NCBI GenBank assembly: GCA_036346355.1
Contig: CM070590.1
Location: 42,937,749-43,001,748 of the forward strand
DNA: 64,000 nt
Origin: Rhipidocladum racemiflorum
Taxonomy: Eukaryota > Streptophyta > Magnoliopsida > Poales > Poaceae
Reading direction: 5' to 3'
Part shown: in pieces, positions 23,422 to 34,933 of the stretch
How the letters are laid out: each line of letters opens with the position of its first letter
How positions within the stretch are numbered: position 1 is the first letter of the stretch
The notes under the pieces: generated by a model
The model's database searches: none
Told to the model about the DNA's origin: nothing
Seen by the model: the letters and a program-made list of their open reading frames with translations, nothing else
Made by a program: the position numbers and the translations under genes

Positions 23422-24539
23422 CGAAATTTGTAGGTCCTTGGAATGTGAATTTTTAGTGTCATGCTATAGGGTACAACTAAAATGTGATGTGGAATAACTT
23501 AGAAACATGGCTTAGGTCTTAACTAAAACTTTGTTATAGGATAGCAACATTAAAACTTGTAAAAGTGGTATAACTAATCTAAAATTTGACACACTGGTTG
23601 CACTGATAGGATGGGGTTTTGGTTCATCATTGCATTGCGCTTAATTATTTAATGAAGGATATGCTTATGATGATGTTTGATCTATGATCTTGATTGTGTG
23701 ATTTTGTGTTTATGTTTTCGTGTTTGGATGGTTGTCTGTCTAAGCAGCCATGCCAAGGGTAGAGGCCGTGGGCCGTGGCCGTGGAGGCCAGGCGAGGCTC
23801 CCAGAGAGTTGCGGAGTCTGTCTGTATAAATGATTGGATTGTTCTGTTGTGGTGAAAAAGTGGGGTTGTGGTGCGAAGGGTTTCGGTCACCTCTTTTTAG
23901 TTCATAGTAGCGGTGAGGTTTGTGGTGTGGCCGGTTAGCGCCATCACCGAAGAACTATTAACCCCTGTAGGAGAAGAATGCTTATCCTTTCTGTCCTTGA
24001 TCGGGTAGTTGACTGGAGTCAAATAGAAGAGTTGATGGTGGTTCCCTTCGGATGTTCTCTGCCGTTGCCGATCGGTTTATTTGTTTTTCTTGGCTTTAGT
24101 TGAGCTGAACCAAAGAAAAGTGTTTCGTATTGGATTTTTTTCGCGGATCGTTACGAGTGCGGTGGTGAGCACCGTGCTTCGTGAGTGTGGTTGGACCGAG
24201 AGTTGCAACCAGCTGTGGCAAGCCTGGCCATATGGGGCGAGTCTGCGGATGAACCAGTAGCATCATCAAGTGGGAGGCGGTGCCTTCTCCTCCCACTCCG
24301 GTAGCGTCTTCTAGAGGATCGGTGCACATGATGGCTGCTCTGTTTCTCAGCCACCCTTTGCGTGGCGCCACCCGGCGGCGTCTTGGTGCTCGGCCGTCTG
24401 CTCCTCCTCGATTGCCTCCTCCGCCCCAGCCTTGATGGGGCATCGGCTGAGTCGGGGCTCATACGTCGGCGCCACCAGGAGTGCACGCTTTGCCGACCGC
24501 CGAGTCGGTAGGGCATCGAAGTGGTTTTGGTACTCTGCT
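23422..24539 (+). other. Element G leader with a residual gag start
   Basis: The leader shares several blocks with H (39554-40140) and, reversed, with F (55700-56623), including 'gtaggtccttgga', 'aacatggcttagg' and 'aagaactattaa'. An ATG at 23750 opens a 27-codon Arg/Gly-rich start (MPRVEAVGRGRGGQARLPES) that may be the remains of gag. No capsid or zinc-knuckle motif is found before the protease, so gag is deleted or heavily degraded. From about 24150 to 24500 a proline-rich sequence in mixed frames leads into protease. Confidence 0.6.
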
Positions 24540-26330
24540 CGTGGATTCCGTTGATGCCTTTGTTCTATTTGATTCGGAGCATCCTATTCTTTTGTGTCGT
24601 CGGAGTTTGCTAGTAGAGCTAAGTTGGGAGTTCAGCGGATCTACGAGTCCGTGTTAGTCGATTCTCTGGGGGTTTGATTGCTAGTTCTTGGGTTTGCCCT
24701 GGTTGCACCATTGCCATTGATGATGAGGTTTTCTTTGCCAATCTCATGGTGATCCAGTTGGCTCCTTTTGATGTCATTTTGGGCATGGGTGGCTGCATCG
24801 ATGCCGTGCTAAGATCTGTTGTTTTTGGAAGACGCTGTTGCCTTGCAGGCCCGTCAGGGAAGAGTTGACCTTTCAGGGTGGTATACCCTCGATTCCGTCT
24901 TTGCTTTGACTAGTTTGTTTTCCGGTCGGCGTTTGAGGCTGTTGGGTTTCCTCATGACTTTGTCTGAGAAACCATCTTCCTCGATTCCCATTGAGAGATT
25001 TACTGTAGTGAAGGAGTTCGTTGATGTGTTCCACTGACGAGTTGCTGGTCTACCTCTGTGAGGAGTGTGGAGTTTCGTATTGATCTTGCTCCGGCACTCG
25101 ACCTATTTCTATCTCTCCATACCGCTTGGCTCGACCTTTTCAAGACGAGTTGAAGAAGCGATTGGAGGATCTGTTGGCCAAAGGCTTCATTCGGCGTAGC
25201 GTATCGCCATGGGAGCACCCGTCCTCTTCGTCTCGAAGAAGGATGGAAGTTGGCGTATGTGCATTGATTATCGTGCTCTTAACCAAGTGACAGTCAAAAA
25301 CAAGTATCCTTTGCCTCGCATCGAGGATCTGTTTGACCAACTGAAGGAGCAAAGGTGTTCTCCAAAATTGATCTTGATCGGGTATAATCAGATCCGTGTG
25401 AGGAAGCGAGGACATTGAGAAGACTGCTTTCTCCACTAGGTATGGGCATTATGAATTTAAAGTTATGTCTTTTGGACTAACTAATGCTCCTATTGTCTTT
25501 ATGGAGGCGATGAGCAGTATGCTACACAAGTACCTTGATGAGTTTGTGGTAGTGTTCATCGATGACATTACGATTTACTCTAAATCGGAAGAGGAGCATG
25601 AGCGACACTTGAGGCTTGTCTTTGAGTACCACGAGGGAATCAATTCTTTGCTAAGCTAAAAAGTGCGAGTTACGGATTTCGAAGTGGGTTTTCTTGGCCA
25701 CATCATCAATCCGGAGGGCATATCTGTAGATCCTAGCAAAGTCTCATGATTTTGGATTGGAAGAGGCCTTCCAATGTCAAAGAGGTGCGTAGCTTCCTTG
25801 GGTTGGTGGCTACTATCGGCGTTTTGTGCAGGATTTCTCTATCATTGCCAAGCCACTTTCACGGTGACTCGAGAAGGGATGAAGTTCGGTGGATTTGCAG
25901 AGTGTGAGCACGGCTTACGCACTTTGAAGGAGAAGTTAGTGATTGCTCTGTTCTTACCCTTCCCGAGCCGAAGCGCTTCACTGTTTATTACGATGCTTCT
26001 CGGTTGGGACTTGGGTGTGTGTTCATGCAAGAGGGCAAGGTGATTGCTTATGCTTGAGGCGATTGAAAAAGCATGAGCGAGAACTATCCCACGCATGATC
26101 TTGAGCTAACCGCCCGTGGTGTTTGCATTGAAGATATGGAGGCATTATTTATGCAGCGAATCTTGTGATATTTTTACTGATCACAAGAGCCTCAAGTACA
26201 TCTTTACTCGAGAAAGATTTGAACTTGAGGCGAGAGGAGGTGGCTAGAATTGATAAAGGATTATGACCTCACTATCCAGTATCATCAGGGAAGGCAAATG
26301 TGGTGGCCGACGCTCTCGATCGCAAGACAA
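24540..26330 (+). pseudogene. Element G pol, protease to RNase H, frameshifted
   Basis: Protease is recognised at about 24560-24790: FDSE, where one G is missing from the expected Asp-Ser-Gly-Ala run, then PFDVILGM. RT follows at 25200-25660 in separate frames: PVLFVSKKDGSWRMC, DYRALNQVTVKNKYPLPRIE, and VVVFIDDITIYSK with the catalytic Asp pair. RNase H has the FLGL connection near 25800, DHKSLKYIFT at about 26180-26212 and a KANVVADALDRK end near 26300. At least six frameshifts are needed, mostly at short homopolymers. Relatives would read through as one gag-pol frame. Confidence 0.88.
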
Positions 26331-27868
26331 TGCCCCTGTTGTTGATTGTCTTGTTGCTGATTTTGAGCGGTTGGGAGTCTCCTCTTGCTTTGCCGGGACC
26401 GTGCAAGCTGAAACTCAATTGATTCTTGAGTCGCCGATTCGGCGTGTGCGGGAGGCACAAAGACATGATCGTTTGCTCCAGCAGGTGAGGAAGCGCCTTG
26501 AGGATGGCAAGTCGGGAGACTTTACCGTTGATGATGCGGGAGTTTTGAGGTTTCAGGGCCGTGCAGGCGTGCCCGAAATCTCAAGTGAAAGAAGACATTC
26601 GAGAGAAGCTCATCGCACCCGTACACGGTCCATCTGGAGAGACCAAGATGTCTGAGGACTTGAAGAAGAATTTACGGTGGAAAAGGATGAGAGTGGATAT
26701 TGCCAAGTATGTGGCGTCTTGTGGGATCTGTCGAGAAGGTCAAAGTGAGCATAAAGCGTCCCGCCGGTCTGTTGCAGCCATTGGAGGTTCTGTGTAGCCA
26801 TGGGATGACATCTCCATGGATTTCGTGGTTGGTCTACCTCGTTCTCCACGAGGAAGGATCTTGTTTGGGTTGTGGTGGACCGTCTCGGCAAGTCTGCGCA
26901 TTTCATTCCCATCCATACGACCAATTCAGTGGCGAGTTGGCTCCCATCTATGTGCGGGAGATTGTGAGATTGCATGGTGTACCCAAGACCATTATCTCTG
27001 ATCGGGATGCGGTTCGTCTCCAAGTTCGGGAGAGTTTGCAGAGTGCTTTGGAGTACGCAGCTTTGCCTTAGTACCGCTTTTCACCCTCAGACAGATGGGC
27101 GGTCTGAGCGTACCATCAAACTTTGGAGGACATGCTCGGGGCCTGTGTGATGGCTTGGGAGGAGTAGCTGGGAAGACCATTTGCCCCTTGCGAGTTTGCT
27201 TACAATAACGCGGCTACCATTCCAAAGATCCGGGCTGCTCCTTATGAGTCTTGTATGGTCGGAAGTGCAGATCGCCACTTTGTTGGGATCTTGTGGGCGA
27301 GAGAGCTATTCTTGGGCGGATTGGGTTCAGCAGATTGTTGATCGCGTGTCGGAGGTTCGGCAAAACCTTCTCGCAGCCTGAGCGACAGAAGAGCTATCTT
27401 TGATGTGGCGGCGAGACTTGGAGTTTGAGGTGGGTGATAACGTACTCTTGCGAGTATCTCCCACCAAGGGTGTGGTGCGTTTTGGCACCAAAGGAAAGCT
27501 TCGATCCAAGGTATGTTGGGCCTTTTCCTATCCTCGCCCGAGTTGGCGAGGTTGGCCTATCGCCTAGAGCTCACAGGAATCCATGCAAGGTGTGCATGAT
27601 GTGTTCCATGTCTCGATGTTGAGGAAATACTTGCATGATCCGGAGTTGGTGGTTCCATTGGAACCATTAGTGCTTCAGCAGGACCTCACCTTCGAGTCCC
27701 GTCTGTGGAAGTGCAGGGACTTGAGCGAGTGATGAAGAGCAGGGCGCTTAAGTTTGTCAAGGTCCTGTGGTCACATCGCACCGAGAGAGAAGCGACTTGG
27801 GAGCTGGAATCTCGCATGCGCGAGAGGTATCGAGCTGTTCGCCTCAGGTATGTGATGTGAAAATTCGA
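26331..27868 (+). pseudogene. Element G pol, integrase and chromodomain remnant, frameshifted
   Basis: The zinc-finger half is visible at 26640-26770 (CGICREGQSEHK). The core shows WDDISMDFVVGLPRSPRG at about 26805-26855 with the first catalytic Asp kept, then HGVPKTIISDRD near 26975. GPY-type sequence and MCSMSRC-like remains of 'HDVFHVSMLRK' are at about 27590-27625. A chromodomain tail lies at about 27745-27835 (KFVKVLWSHRTEREATWELE). Many one-base indels break the frame. The tail places G among the chromoviruses. Confidence 0.85.
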
Positions 27869-27906
27869 CCTTTTGGTTTCTTTGCTGGTTTCGTGTTGGT
27901 GCGTTT

Positions 27907-27939
27907 AGATTCGAGGTCGAATCCTGTTGAAGGGAAGAA
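27907..27939 (+). promoter_or_regulatory. Element G hairpin and polypurine tract
   Basis: GATTCG-AGGT-CGAATC (27907-27922) forms a six-pair stem with a four-base loop, followed by the purine tract TTGAAGGGAAGAA ending at the LTR edge (27940). The stem ends 17 nt before the LTR, as in B, D, E and F (17-19 nt). Confidence 0.8.
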
Positions 27940-30144
27940 TGTGACACCTCGGAGTGTCGTATCCTTAATTTTTGAGCATGATAAGGTTAAATACAGTATG
28001 AGATGTGGAAATAAGGTTAAGATCATAAGGATCGGGGTTAATAACGTTTCCGGGCCGTTTCGGCCGTTTTAGGGTTTTGGGCCTTCCCGGGAGTTTTGGG
28101 CCTTGGTGGGCTTTGGTGGGATGGATTAGGACTCGTAGCGGACTAGGATTGGGTTGAGGCTGTTAAAGGGCTCCCCTGCCCCCTTGCGCCCCATCTCAGC
28201 CCCTTGCGCCCCACCTCCCTCTTGCGCCTCTCCTCCCTCCCCTCCCTAAGCCCTAGCCCCCATAACCGTGCGCATCCCCTCCCTTTCCTCCACCTCCACA
28301 CCACCTCCCTCCACCCCTTGCTGCCCTAGGGTGGTCTCCCCACCCCTGCACCTCGCGGAGTCATCCCGTGGAGCGAGGAGCGAGGAGCAAGGAGCGAGGA
28401 GCGAGGAACGTGGAGCGAGGAGCGATTCGCGAGGAGATTCGCGGAGATTGATTGGAGTTTTGCGCTTCGGGCAAAGGTATGATCTTGGGGATCCTTGGGG
28501 ATGATCTAGGTACTGTTATTAGGGTGTTTATCAAGTTTTTAGATCAATTGGAGGCGCTGGTTTGAAGTAATTTGGGTTAGATCTAAACTTGTCCACGTTT
28601 CTGTTTTCGGGCAGATTGAGCAGTCGAACTAGGGTTCGAGTTTCCGTCGACTTAGAATCCGAATCAGACCGTACGGACTTCTAGGAAGTTGTAGATAATT
28701 TAATTATCTTTCCGTGGACGTAAAGCACGTTAATTTCCGATCAGCCGTTTGAAAGTTATGGCTGTTTTACCGAGCGCCTAAAAATCTGTGACGTAACTGG
28801 AACAGATTGTGGTAATCTGTAGATTAAACAATTTTAGAGTCCGAATCAGTCTTTCCTATAACTAGAAAAAGTTGGGAAATTTCCTAAGCTTCGCGACGGT
28901 GTACTCGTTTATTCGATTTGGAGTCCCAGAACTCAAGTTATGCCTTTTGCAAGGCTGCTGTTCCGCCGGGACAGAACCTCTGTTTTTAGGTTTTGCGAGT
29001 AGTTGGCAATGTCGGGTTAGATGGGGCGTGTGTACTGTTTTGAGGTTATGATTGTGAGTGTGTGATGCCTATGTGCAGGTGGTGTGACCCGGGAGTTCCC
29101 TCTTCTTCCCGCCAATCCGTTGCACGTGGTTGAGGCAAGTGTGTTGTGATGGATAGCAAGTTGTAGGTTGCATGTTGAAATTAGATGGAATTGCCTACAT
29201 GATATATGTCCACTTGCCATGTTTTAATGATTGATATGATATGATGAGCATGTTTAACATATTATGATGCCATGTGTTAATATGTGAATTGAATATGATA
29301 TTTGGCATGGTTGCATGCATGTCATGAGATAGGGCGAGGGCGGTGAGAAAGTCTTAACTAGTCCGGCAAGGTCGGTGAGAAAGTTATGACTAGTCCGGAA
29401 CACCATTGAGTAAGTCCTATGTCGTGATTCCATCCACGTGGTGTTTGGAAGCGAGTAGGCACCCTCCATCTTCGGGATGGAAGGGAGGAAAGGGTGCACA
29501 CCGACGGGTGTGTACTTCCATACCGGTATGAGGTTCGGAGGGTCGAGAGCAATGCATTACATCGCATACAAATTGATGATGATATTGATAAGTATTCATG
29601 AATGAGATGTTATACATGATGAAAGATGTTATTGACTTGTTGTTATGCTTGTTGTCCATTGCAGTATGCTTGCTGAGTTTTCGAACTCACCCTTGTGTTT
29701 TCTTGTTGTTTTAGGTACCATAAGAACGGCATGCGGGAAAGGGGAATAGTCACACGCTCACACGTTGCTTCACCTTAATGTTTCCCCAAGTCAATTCATT
29801 TAGTTGGATAATAAATTGCGTGTGATGGCCTTTAAATTAAGTCTTAGCTTGGTTAATGAGAGTTCTATTGTTTGTTTGACACTTGGAACCTTAAGAGCTT
29901 AATGTTAGTCTCTTATTGTCATTAAGACTTTATTTATTGCTGTTTTAGATGTTTCTCTTATTGCCATATAATGCTATATTGTTGCTGTTCCTTAAGTTCA
30001 TGATAAAAACAAAGGAGGTGCTGCCGAAATCTCGGTTTTTAGCCTTTGCACCTTTGCTGGAATTTTGATGTTAAATGTGGTATTTAGATGTTGTTTAGCT
30101 TATGTTTGGTAACATTCAGGCATAGTAAATGCCGGGGTGTTACA
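27940..30144 (+). repeat. Element G 3' LTR
   Basis: Starts TGTGACACC and ends GGTGTTACA; TGAAG follows. It carries the hairpin at 29494-29515 and the GGAGGTGCTGCCGAAAT block at about 30014-30034. Compared with the 5' LTR it is shorter in several C and G runs. Confidence 0.94.
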
Positions 30145-30613
30145 TGAAGAAGGCGAGCTAGGCGAGGATCGCTCCGATTCAGAGTCCATCGGGTTTTTCA
30201 GCTATAGTTCAGGTTTTCTCTCAGTCGCAACTCAGCTTCTGCCTTTGGGTTTGGGAAGGCACCCTGCTGCCATTGCTGTACTCTAAGCTTCTATCCTTAG
30301 CTTTTGTAGCCATTTGGCAGAATTTCTTTCTTGTATTACTATCTCGATATAATCAAACCTGTACTACTATAACCATTTTATTAATGTAAGTGTTTTGATG
30401 CAACTTATTGTGGAAATATGTGGGTGCTAGGCTACTGATCCAGGGAACTAGCACTAGGCACATATCTCGGGGAATCTAGGGTTGGAATCAATCATTTTGC
30501 ATATGACCACGTGCCGAGTGTGTCGTGCCGATTAATTGGCCTCAATCCGGGTAAGGTTTGTAATTGGGGTTCGGTTTACTAACGGGTTGCGTTAATTCCA
30601 GTCCGACGCAACA
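30145..30613 (+). mobile_element. LTR K, second part, right edge uncertain
   Basis: Continues K after the TGAAG duplication. Sequence with poly(A)-signal-like AATAA and 'tgatccagggaactagc' resembles the last part of C/D/E LTRs on their sense strand. CGACGCAACA at 30604-30613 is a plausible LTR end. The five bases after it (GTGAG) do not match ATAGC before 17524, so this edge is a guess. ATAGC does occur at about 30693 and 30780. Confidence 0.4.
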
Positions 30614-31226
30614 GTGAGTACCCGAATCTCTGTTATAAAGACCGGAGCCCCCACAACAGCGCAGCGAGAGAACTGGCAAAAACTCTCTCTTATCTCGGTG
30701 ATAGCGGCACAATAAACTTAGAACCATAACTGAACGTTACTGCAGCCGAGTGTTACTCGAAGACGTGCAGCCGAGCGTTACTCGAAGACATAGCATTATG
30801 GTATCCTTATCTCATACTACAACTGTGAGATTACAAGTAGGAAAAAAATAAACTACAAAAGGAGGTTACGCCTGCGCAAGGCCCTGGACCAGATTTCAGC
30901 GGACCATTCATGCAGGTGGTGCATGCCCGCCTCGCCCCGGCCCGTGCCTGTGCCCTTGCCCGGCAAGGCGAGCCAAGGCGAGCGCGCTCGTGTGTGTTCT
31001 CTCTTCCTCTCCCCCACATAGCTCTACCATGGTGCATCACAATCCACTATATAAGTTAGTGTTCACCACTTTAGATTATCAATGTGGGACAATTGTTAGT
31101 ACACATACCTCCTCATGAGATGGACCTTTGAGATTTTCTAGGATTATTCTCTCAATTAAATGGGCTTTGGCCCAAATAATCCAATAGTTGTGAACTATAT
31201 GGACTTGGAAAAAATGAGTAAGCAAA
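30614..31226 (-). mobile_element. Probable LTR of the outer copia element
   Basis: On the minus strand this holds a TATA-like TTATATAG (near 31045-31055), a GC-rich transcribed-looking part and short direct repeats (ACGCTCGGCTGCA-like, 30740-30785). Its position upstream of the copia leader once K is removed suggests the copia 5' LTR. Neither edge nor a second copy is visible, so the call is tentative. Confidence 0.35.
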
Positions 31227-32410
31227 TGTGATTTGAAGCAGTAGCTACGGGAGTGGCTTCATCTTCCCGTCATCCCACTCCTCACGGTTGAAGGCAAGTG
31301 TAGTGTGTCGAATGTTGCGTGATAGTTAAATGATTGCTCCTTGTTGTGATTTAACCATTGTATAGAAATTATGTATTTGTTGCCATGGTTTTTAATTATG
31401 ATTTTGATTAGGCTAGTATGAATGATCACACATGGATATGAGAATTAGTTGATGCTTTTATATTTGGTTATGGCTATACAAGTGGTAAAAACGAATGACA
31501 TTTGCAAATTTATTCATGTCAATTGCATATGTGCATTCATAACGGATGAGACGACCCATATTGATGCAAGCCTCTATGTTCACATGTAGTGAACAGAAAG
31601 TCCTACCTCATAGTCCCATACACAAATATGTATGGGAGCGAGACAGTAAGAGTAGGCCCCTCCACGGGATGAAAGGGAATGAGAGGGTGCACACCGACGG
31701 GTGTGCACTCGGCAATATCGGTATGAGCTAAGAAAAGTGCATTCATGTGCATGATATGGAGGAAGAAATGCAAATACGGGTTTAATGTATTCTTTTTCAT
31801 GAATGGTTAAAAGACTTGTGTATGTATGCTTAATACCTAATTATTGTCTTGTTCTCTTATCGCATTACACTTTGCTGAGTGATGAACTCACGCTTGTGCT
31901 TTGATGTTTTTATTTTAGGTACTTCCAGTGCGGCATTTTGGGAGACGGGCTAGCACTCTTCACTTACATTGACTCCATGTAGTTAGATTAGTGCAACATC
32001 TCTTTAGAAGTGTTGCTAGACCTAAGGAACTTGATCTTGAATAGTTAGCTTGTAAGTAGTTGATGGTTTAAATCCTTGTATCGTTGGTTATGTTGTGTCT
32101 AAGCTTGTAGTTCCTTTTAATTGCGTCGTGGTTGTCTTTTGGGAATGTTGCTCTTCTATGTTTATGCTTACTTGGTCTCGCTGATTAGTTGTCCATGAAT
32201 TGCTTATGTATGTCATTTATATTGAATGATTGTCTTTTGCCTACTGAGTGGTTGTCCTAGTTTTAGGGGAGGTGCTATTGAATTTTTCTTTAGTTAAATT
32301 AGGCAACCCACTATTATGTTAGCTTGCTTTGCAAAAATTTCCTAGTGTCTTTGTGTTGATTACTGTTGAGGGTGTAATATTCAGGGCACGTGGGGTGCCG
32401 GGGTGTTACA
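31227..32410 (+). mobile_element. Partial LTR L, related to G, H and I
   Basis: From about 31245 it aligns with the 3' half of LTRs G, H and I: the 'ggttgaaggcaag' block, the hairpin GTGCACACC-GACG-GGTGTGCAC at 31687-31708, 'gctgagtgatgaactcacgc', and GGGAGGTGCT near 32270, ending GGGGTGTTACA. The 5' half is missing. TAAGC occurs at 32411-32415 right after it and also at 31219-31223 shortly before it, three or more bases from the first recognisable LTR base, so it may be a TSD of an internally deleted LTR. Confidence 0.75.
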
Positions 32411-33104
32411 TAAGCAGTCTCGAATTGTCCATGTTTTTTTGAACAGTTTGAGGATACGTGGTTCGGGCAAGTTTCTAATGAAGGTCTCCATCAATAAGGC
32501 TATCAAATGGTTGATTAACGGACCAATATTTCTTTAAAATGATGTTGAAAAGCCTATATATGCATGCAAATTGTTTTATATGAGTCTCTTAGGTCAAACA
32601 TAAAAAATATTGTTTAAAAGGCCCTTATTTGTGAAAATATTCATAAAAGTTCTCAAATATTTATGTCAAATGTTCTAAAATGTTTGTAGAGTAAAAATCC
32701 CTATGTTAGAAATATAATAGCAAATTTTGCCACAAATGGGTCTTATATGATCTTATATGCCATACAAATCGCAATTTGCCATATCTTCCGAAAGGAAATT
32801 CCTTTGAGGAAATTCTTTTTGAGAAATCTTCTAACTACTCCGAAGTTAATTTCTGGAAATTTTGAAACAACTTGGAATTTATTTGAAAAAGTTTTCCTCT
32901 GTAAGCAAAAAATCATGTCCATAAAGTGAAATTTGGCATATCTTTTAAATGGGGGCTCTTTTTTCAAAATTTTTTTTTGGAAAAGCATTATGGTATCTGA
33001 AATTGTGTTTCTGCAAAATTTGAAATAGTTTCAACTATATTTAAGAAGTTTAGGGAATATAGACTCATGTAGTCTTAAAAACTTGGTAGCACTCATTTCT
33101 ATCG
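32411..33104. other. AT-rich intergenic DNA, nothing recognised
   Basis: About 700 bases of AT-rich sequence. Opposing reading frames at 32743-32988 are low-complexity and have no family character. No terminal repeats are seen. Confidence 0.5.
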
Positions 33105-33478
33105 CTTCCAACAAAAACCAATAGATATGATATATTATTGCTATCGGTTCCTAGAAAGAACTGATAAAAATGGTCATATATATATATATATCAGTGTTGG
33201 TTCTATGTTGGAATCGATAGAGATATTCACAAGGATATCAATGTCGGTTCTATATAGAAACCAATATATATGTTTTCATAATTAACTGTCAGTTCTATAT
33301 AAAAATCGATATAGATATTTACACATCAGTGTTGGTTCTATGTTAACACCAATAGAGATGTTCATTTTATATCAGTGTCGGTTCTATGTATAAATCATTG
33401 GAGATAGTTACATGGCTATCAATGTCGGTTCTAATGAAAAACTGATGGAGATATGAATATATATCAATGTCCGGAGAC
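33105..33478. repeat. Array of about eight degenerate 46-51-bp repeats (CACTA-like)
   Basis: Units of the form 'atcagtgtcggttctat' then 'accaatagagat' recur at about 33143, 33192, 33238, 33289, 33326, 33372, 33419 and 33465. Each unit has a partly complementary second half (ATCGGTTC-type and GAACTGAT-type), giving short hairpins. A dinucleotide AT run (33178-33190) lies inside. Such 'cagtgtcggtt' units are familiar from subterminal regions of grass CACTA transposons, but no CACTA terminus or transposase is seen. Confidence 0.55.
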
Positions 33479-34933
33479 CTCCACGTGACACGACGCTTTC
33501 CCCATAACCTTTTCCTCTTTGCTCCATGCCAAGATCGATCCGCACTGGCGTGGCCTTATCCTATCAACCTCCTCCTCGCTACCTTCACCTCCCAAATATA
33601 GCTATCGCCACCTGTGTCGTCCCCATGGCTGGGGATGGAGGGCATCTCAGCATGGAGGACCCAAGGTGTGCAACACCGTTAGTGTTCGCTAGGAAGTGCT
33701 GGATCGAGTCATGTGACAACAGATCTCACCATCGCAAGGTGCAATATGCTGTTAGATGAGTCACCGATTTTGTCTTTGCTTCATTATGCAATTGGTTCTT
33801 TAACATGAGATCTACTCTTTGCTCAGGCTCCATTGAATGCCGGTGCATCCTGATGTCACGTCTACCATCCGGCTAATGGTGCACCCGATATTTCATTTGC
33901 AGCGAGCTAGAGTTCATGGACACCTTCTATCACTATGTCGCTAACATTGATTCGACCGGCTAGGCCCATTATACGACTGTCCGTCACGATGCCAAGAGCG
34001 CATTAGTTCAATGGGCTACTTGCGTCCATCTCAACCATGCGGTGCTTGCTATGGCCAGCTACCACGGTAGGTTCCATGAACTTCAGGTGAGCACTCGACA
34101 TTGGAATAGCCTCAGGTTCTTTTTTTATGTCCATTGCTAAATTGTTTGGTATTGTACTTCCCCTGATCTTGGATGCAAATGTTATCACAAAGAAGCTTAC
34201 AGTTGAGAACCTATATTTATTGGTGTCGAATTCAACATTGAAAAAGGAATTTTTTGTGTGTTTTTACTTTTTGTTTTTTCCTTGTTGGTAAGTGCATTGT
34301 TTTTTTTTTGTTGGATGCAGATGCCCAGACTCTCCTATTGGCTATCTTTTTTATGTACACTAAAGACACTTATAGTTTAATAAGAGATCAGATGTTTAGC
34401 ATGCTTTTCTTTTCCACAGCCTACCTTTAGGTTTGGGCAAGTCAACAATATTATGGAAACATCACCAGATAATGCTATGGGTATGAAGAAGAAATGAGCC
34501 CATGTACTATCACAATTCATTTTAGGTGTGACATAATTTTCGATTGCATTCCTATGCCTTTTCTAATTTCGACTGAATGGTCATGGTATTTTGCATTTTT
34601 TAAGTTATTTAGCCCTGTAGTGGGTAAGATATAATCCAAGTAACAATTATACTTTTCCTTTTAGTTTTGCTATCAGAAAAGCAATAATTCCTGAGTTTTT
34701 GCTAATATGGTTTTTCCAGTGATGACGATGGCATTAGTCATGTAGATATAACAAGCCATAGAGATTGCAACTATATTATGCATGGTATTGCCTCATCCTT
34801 CATGGATTTGTATTCTCATAGGCAGTTTTTTGTTTGCTATTCTTGATATATGATCATTGTGACGTAATTGATATTCTAGAGCAGACTAGAGAATACGTTG
34901 TAGGAGAGTGACGTGTCTAGGGGTCTGGTTGTC
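33479..34933 (+). other. Low-copy-looking DNA with one exon-like fragment
   Basis: At 33901-34087 an open stretch bounded by a CAG acceptor and a CAG|GTGAGC donor reads ELEFMDTFYHYVANIDSTG, one TAG, then AHYTTVRHDAKSALVQWATC and VHLNHAVLAMASYHGRFHEL. The composition (few low-complexity residues, splice-like edges) suggests a gene fragment, perhaps captured by a transposon. I do not recognise the protein. The rest (34090-34933) is AT-rich with poly(T) runs and shows nothing definite. Confidence 0.35.

Larger units (their letters stand above)
21193..30144 (+). mobile_element. Element G: Ty3/gypsy chromovirus with two near-identical LTRs
   Basis: Two LTRs (TGTGACACC to GGTGTTACA), a PBS, a PPT and a TSD of TGAAG (21188-21192 and 30145-30149) define an 8.95-kb insertion in LTR K. 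It is coded on the plus strand. LTRs are the same over long stretches; differences are mostly one-base indels in C or G runs. This points to a young insertion. The pol region is present but broken by indels, and gag is reduced to a short start. Confidence 0.95.
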
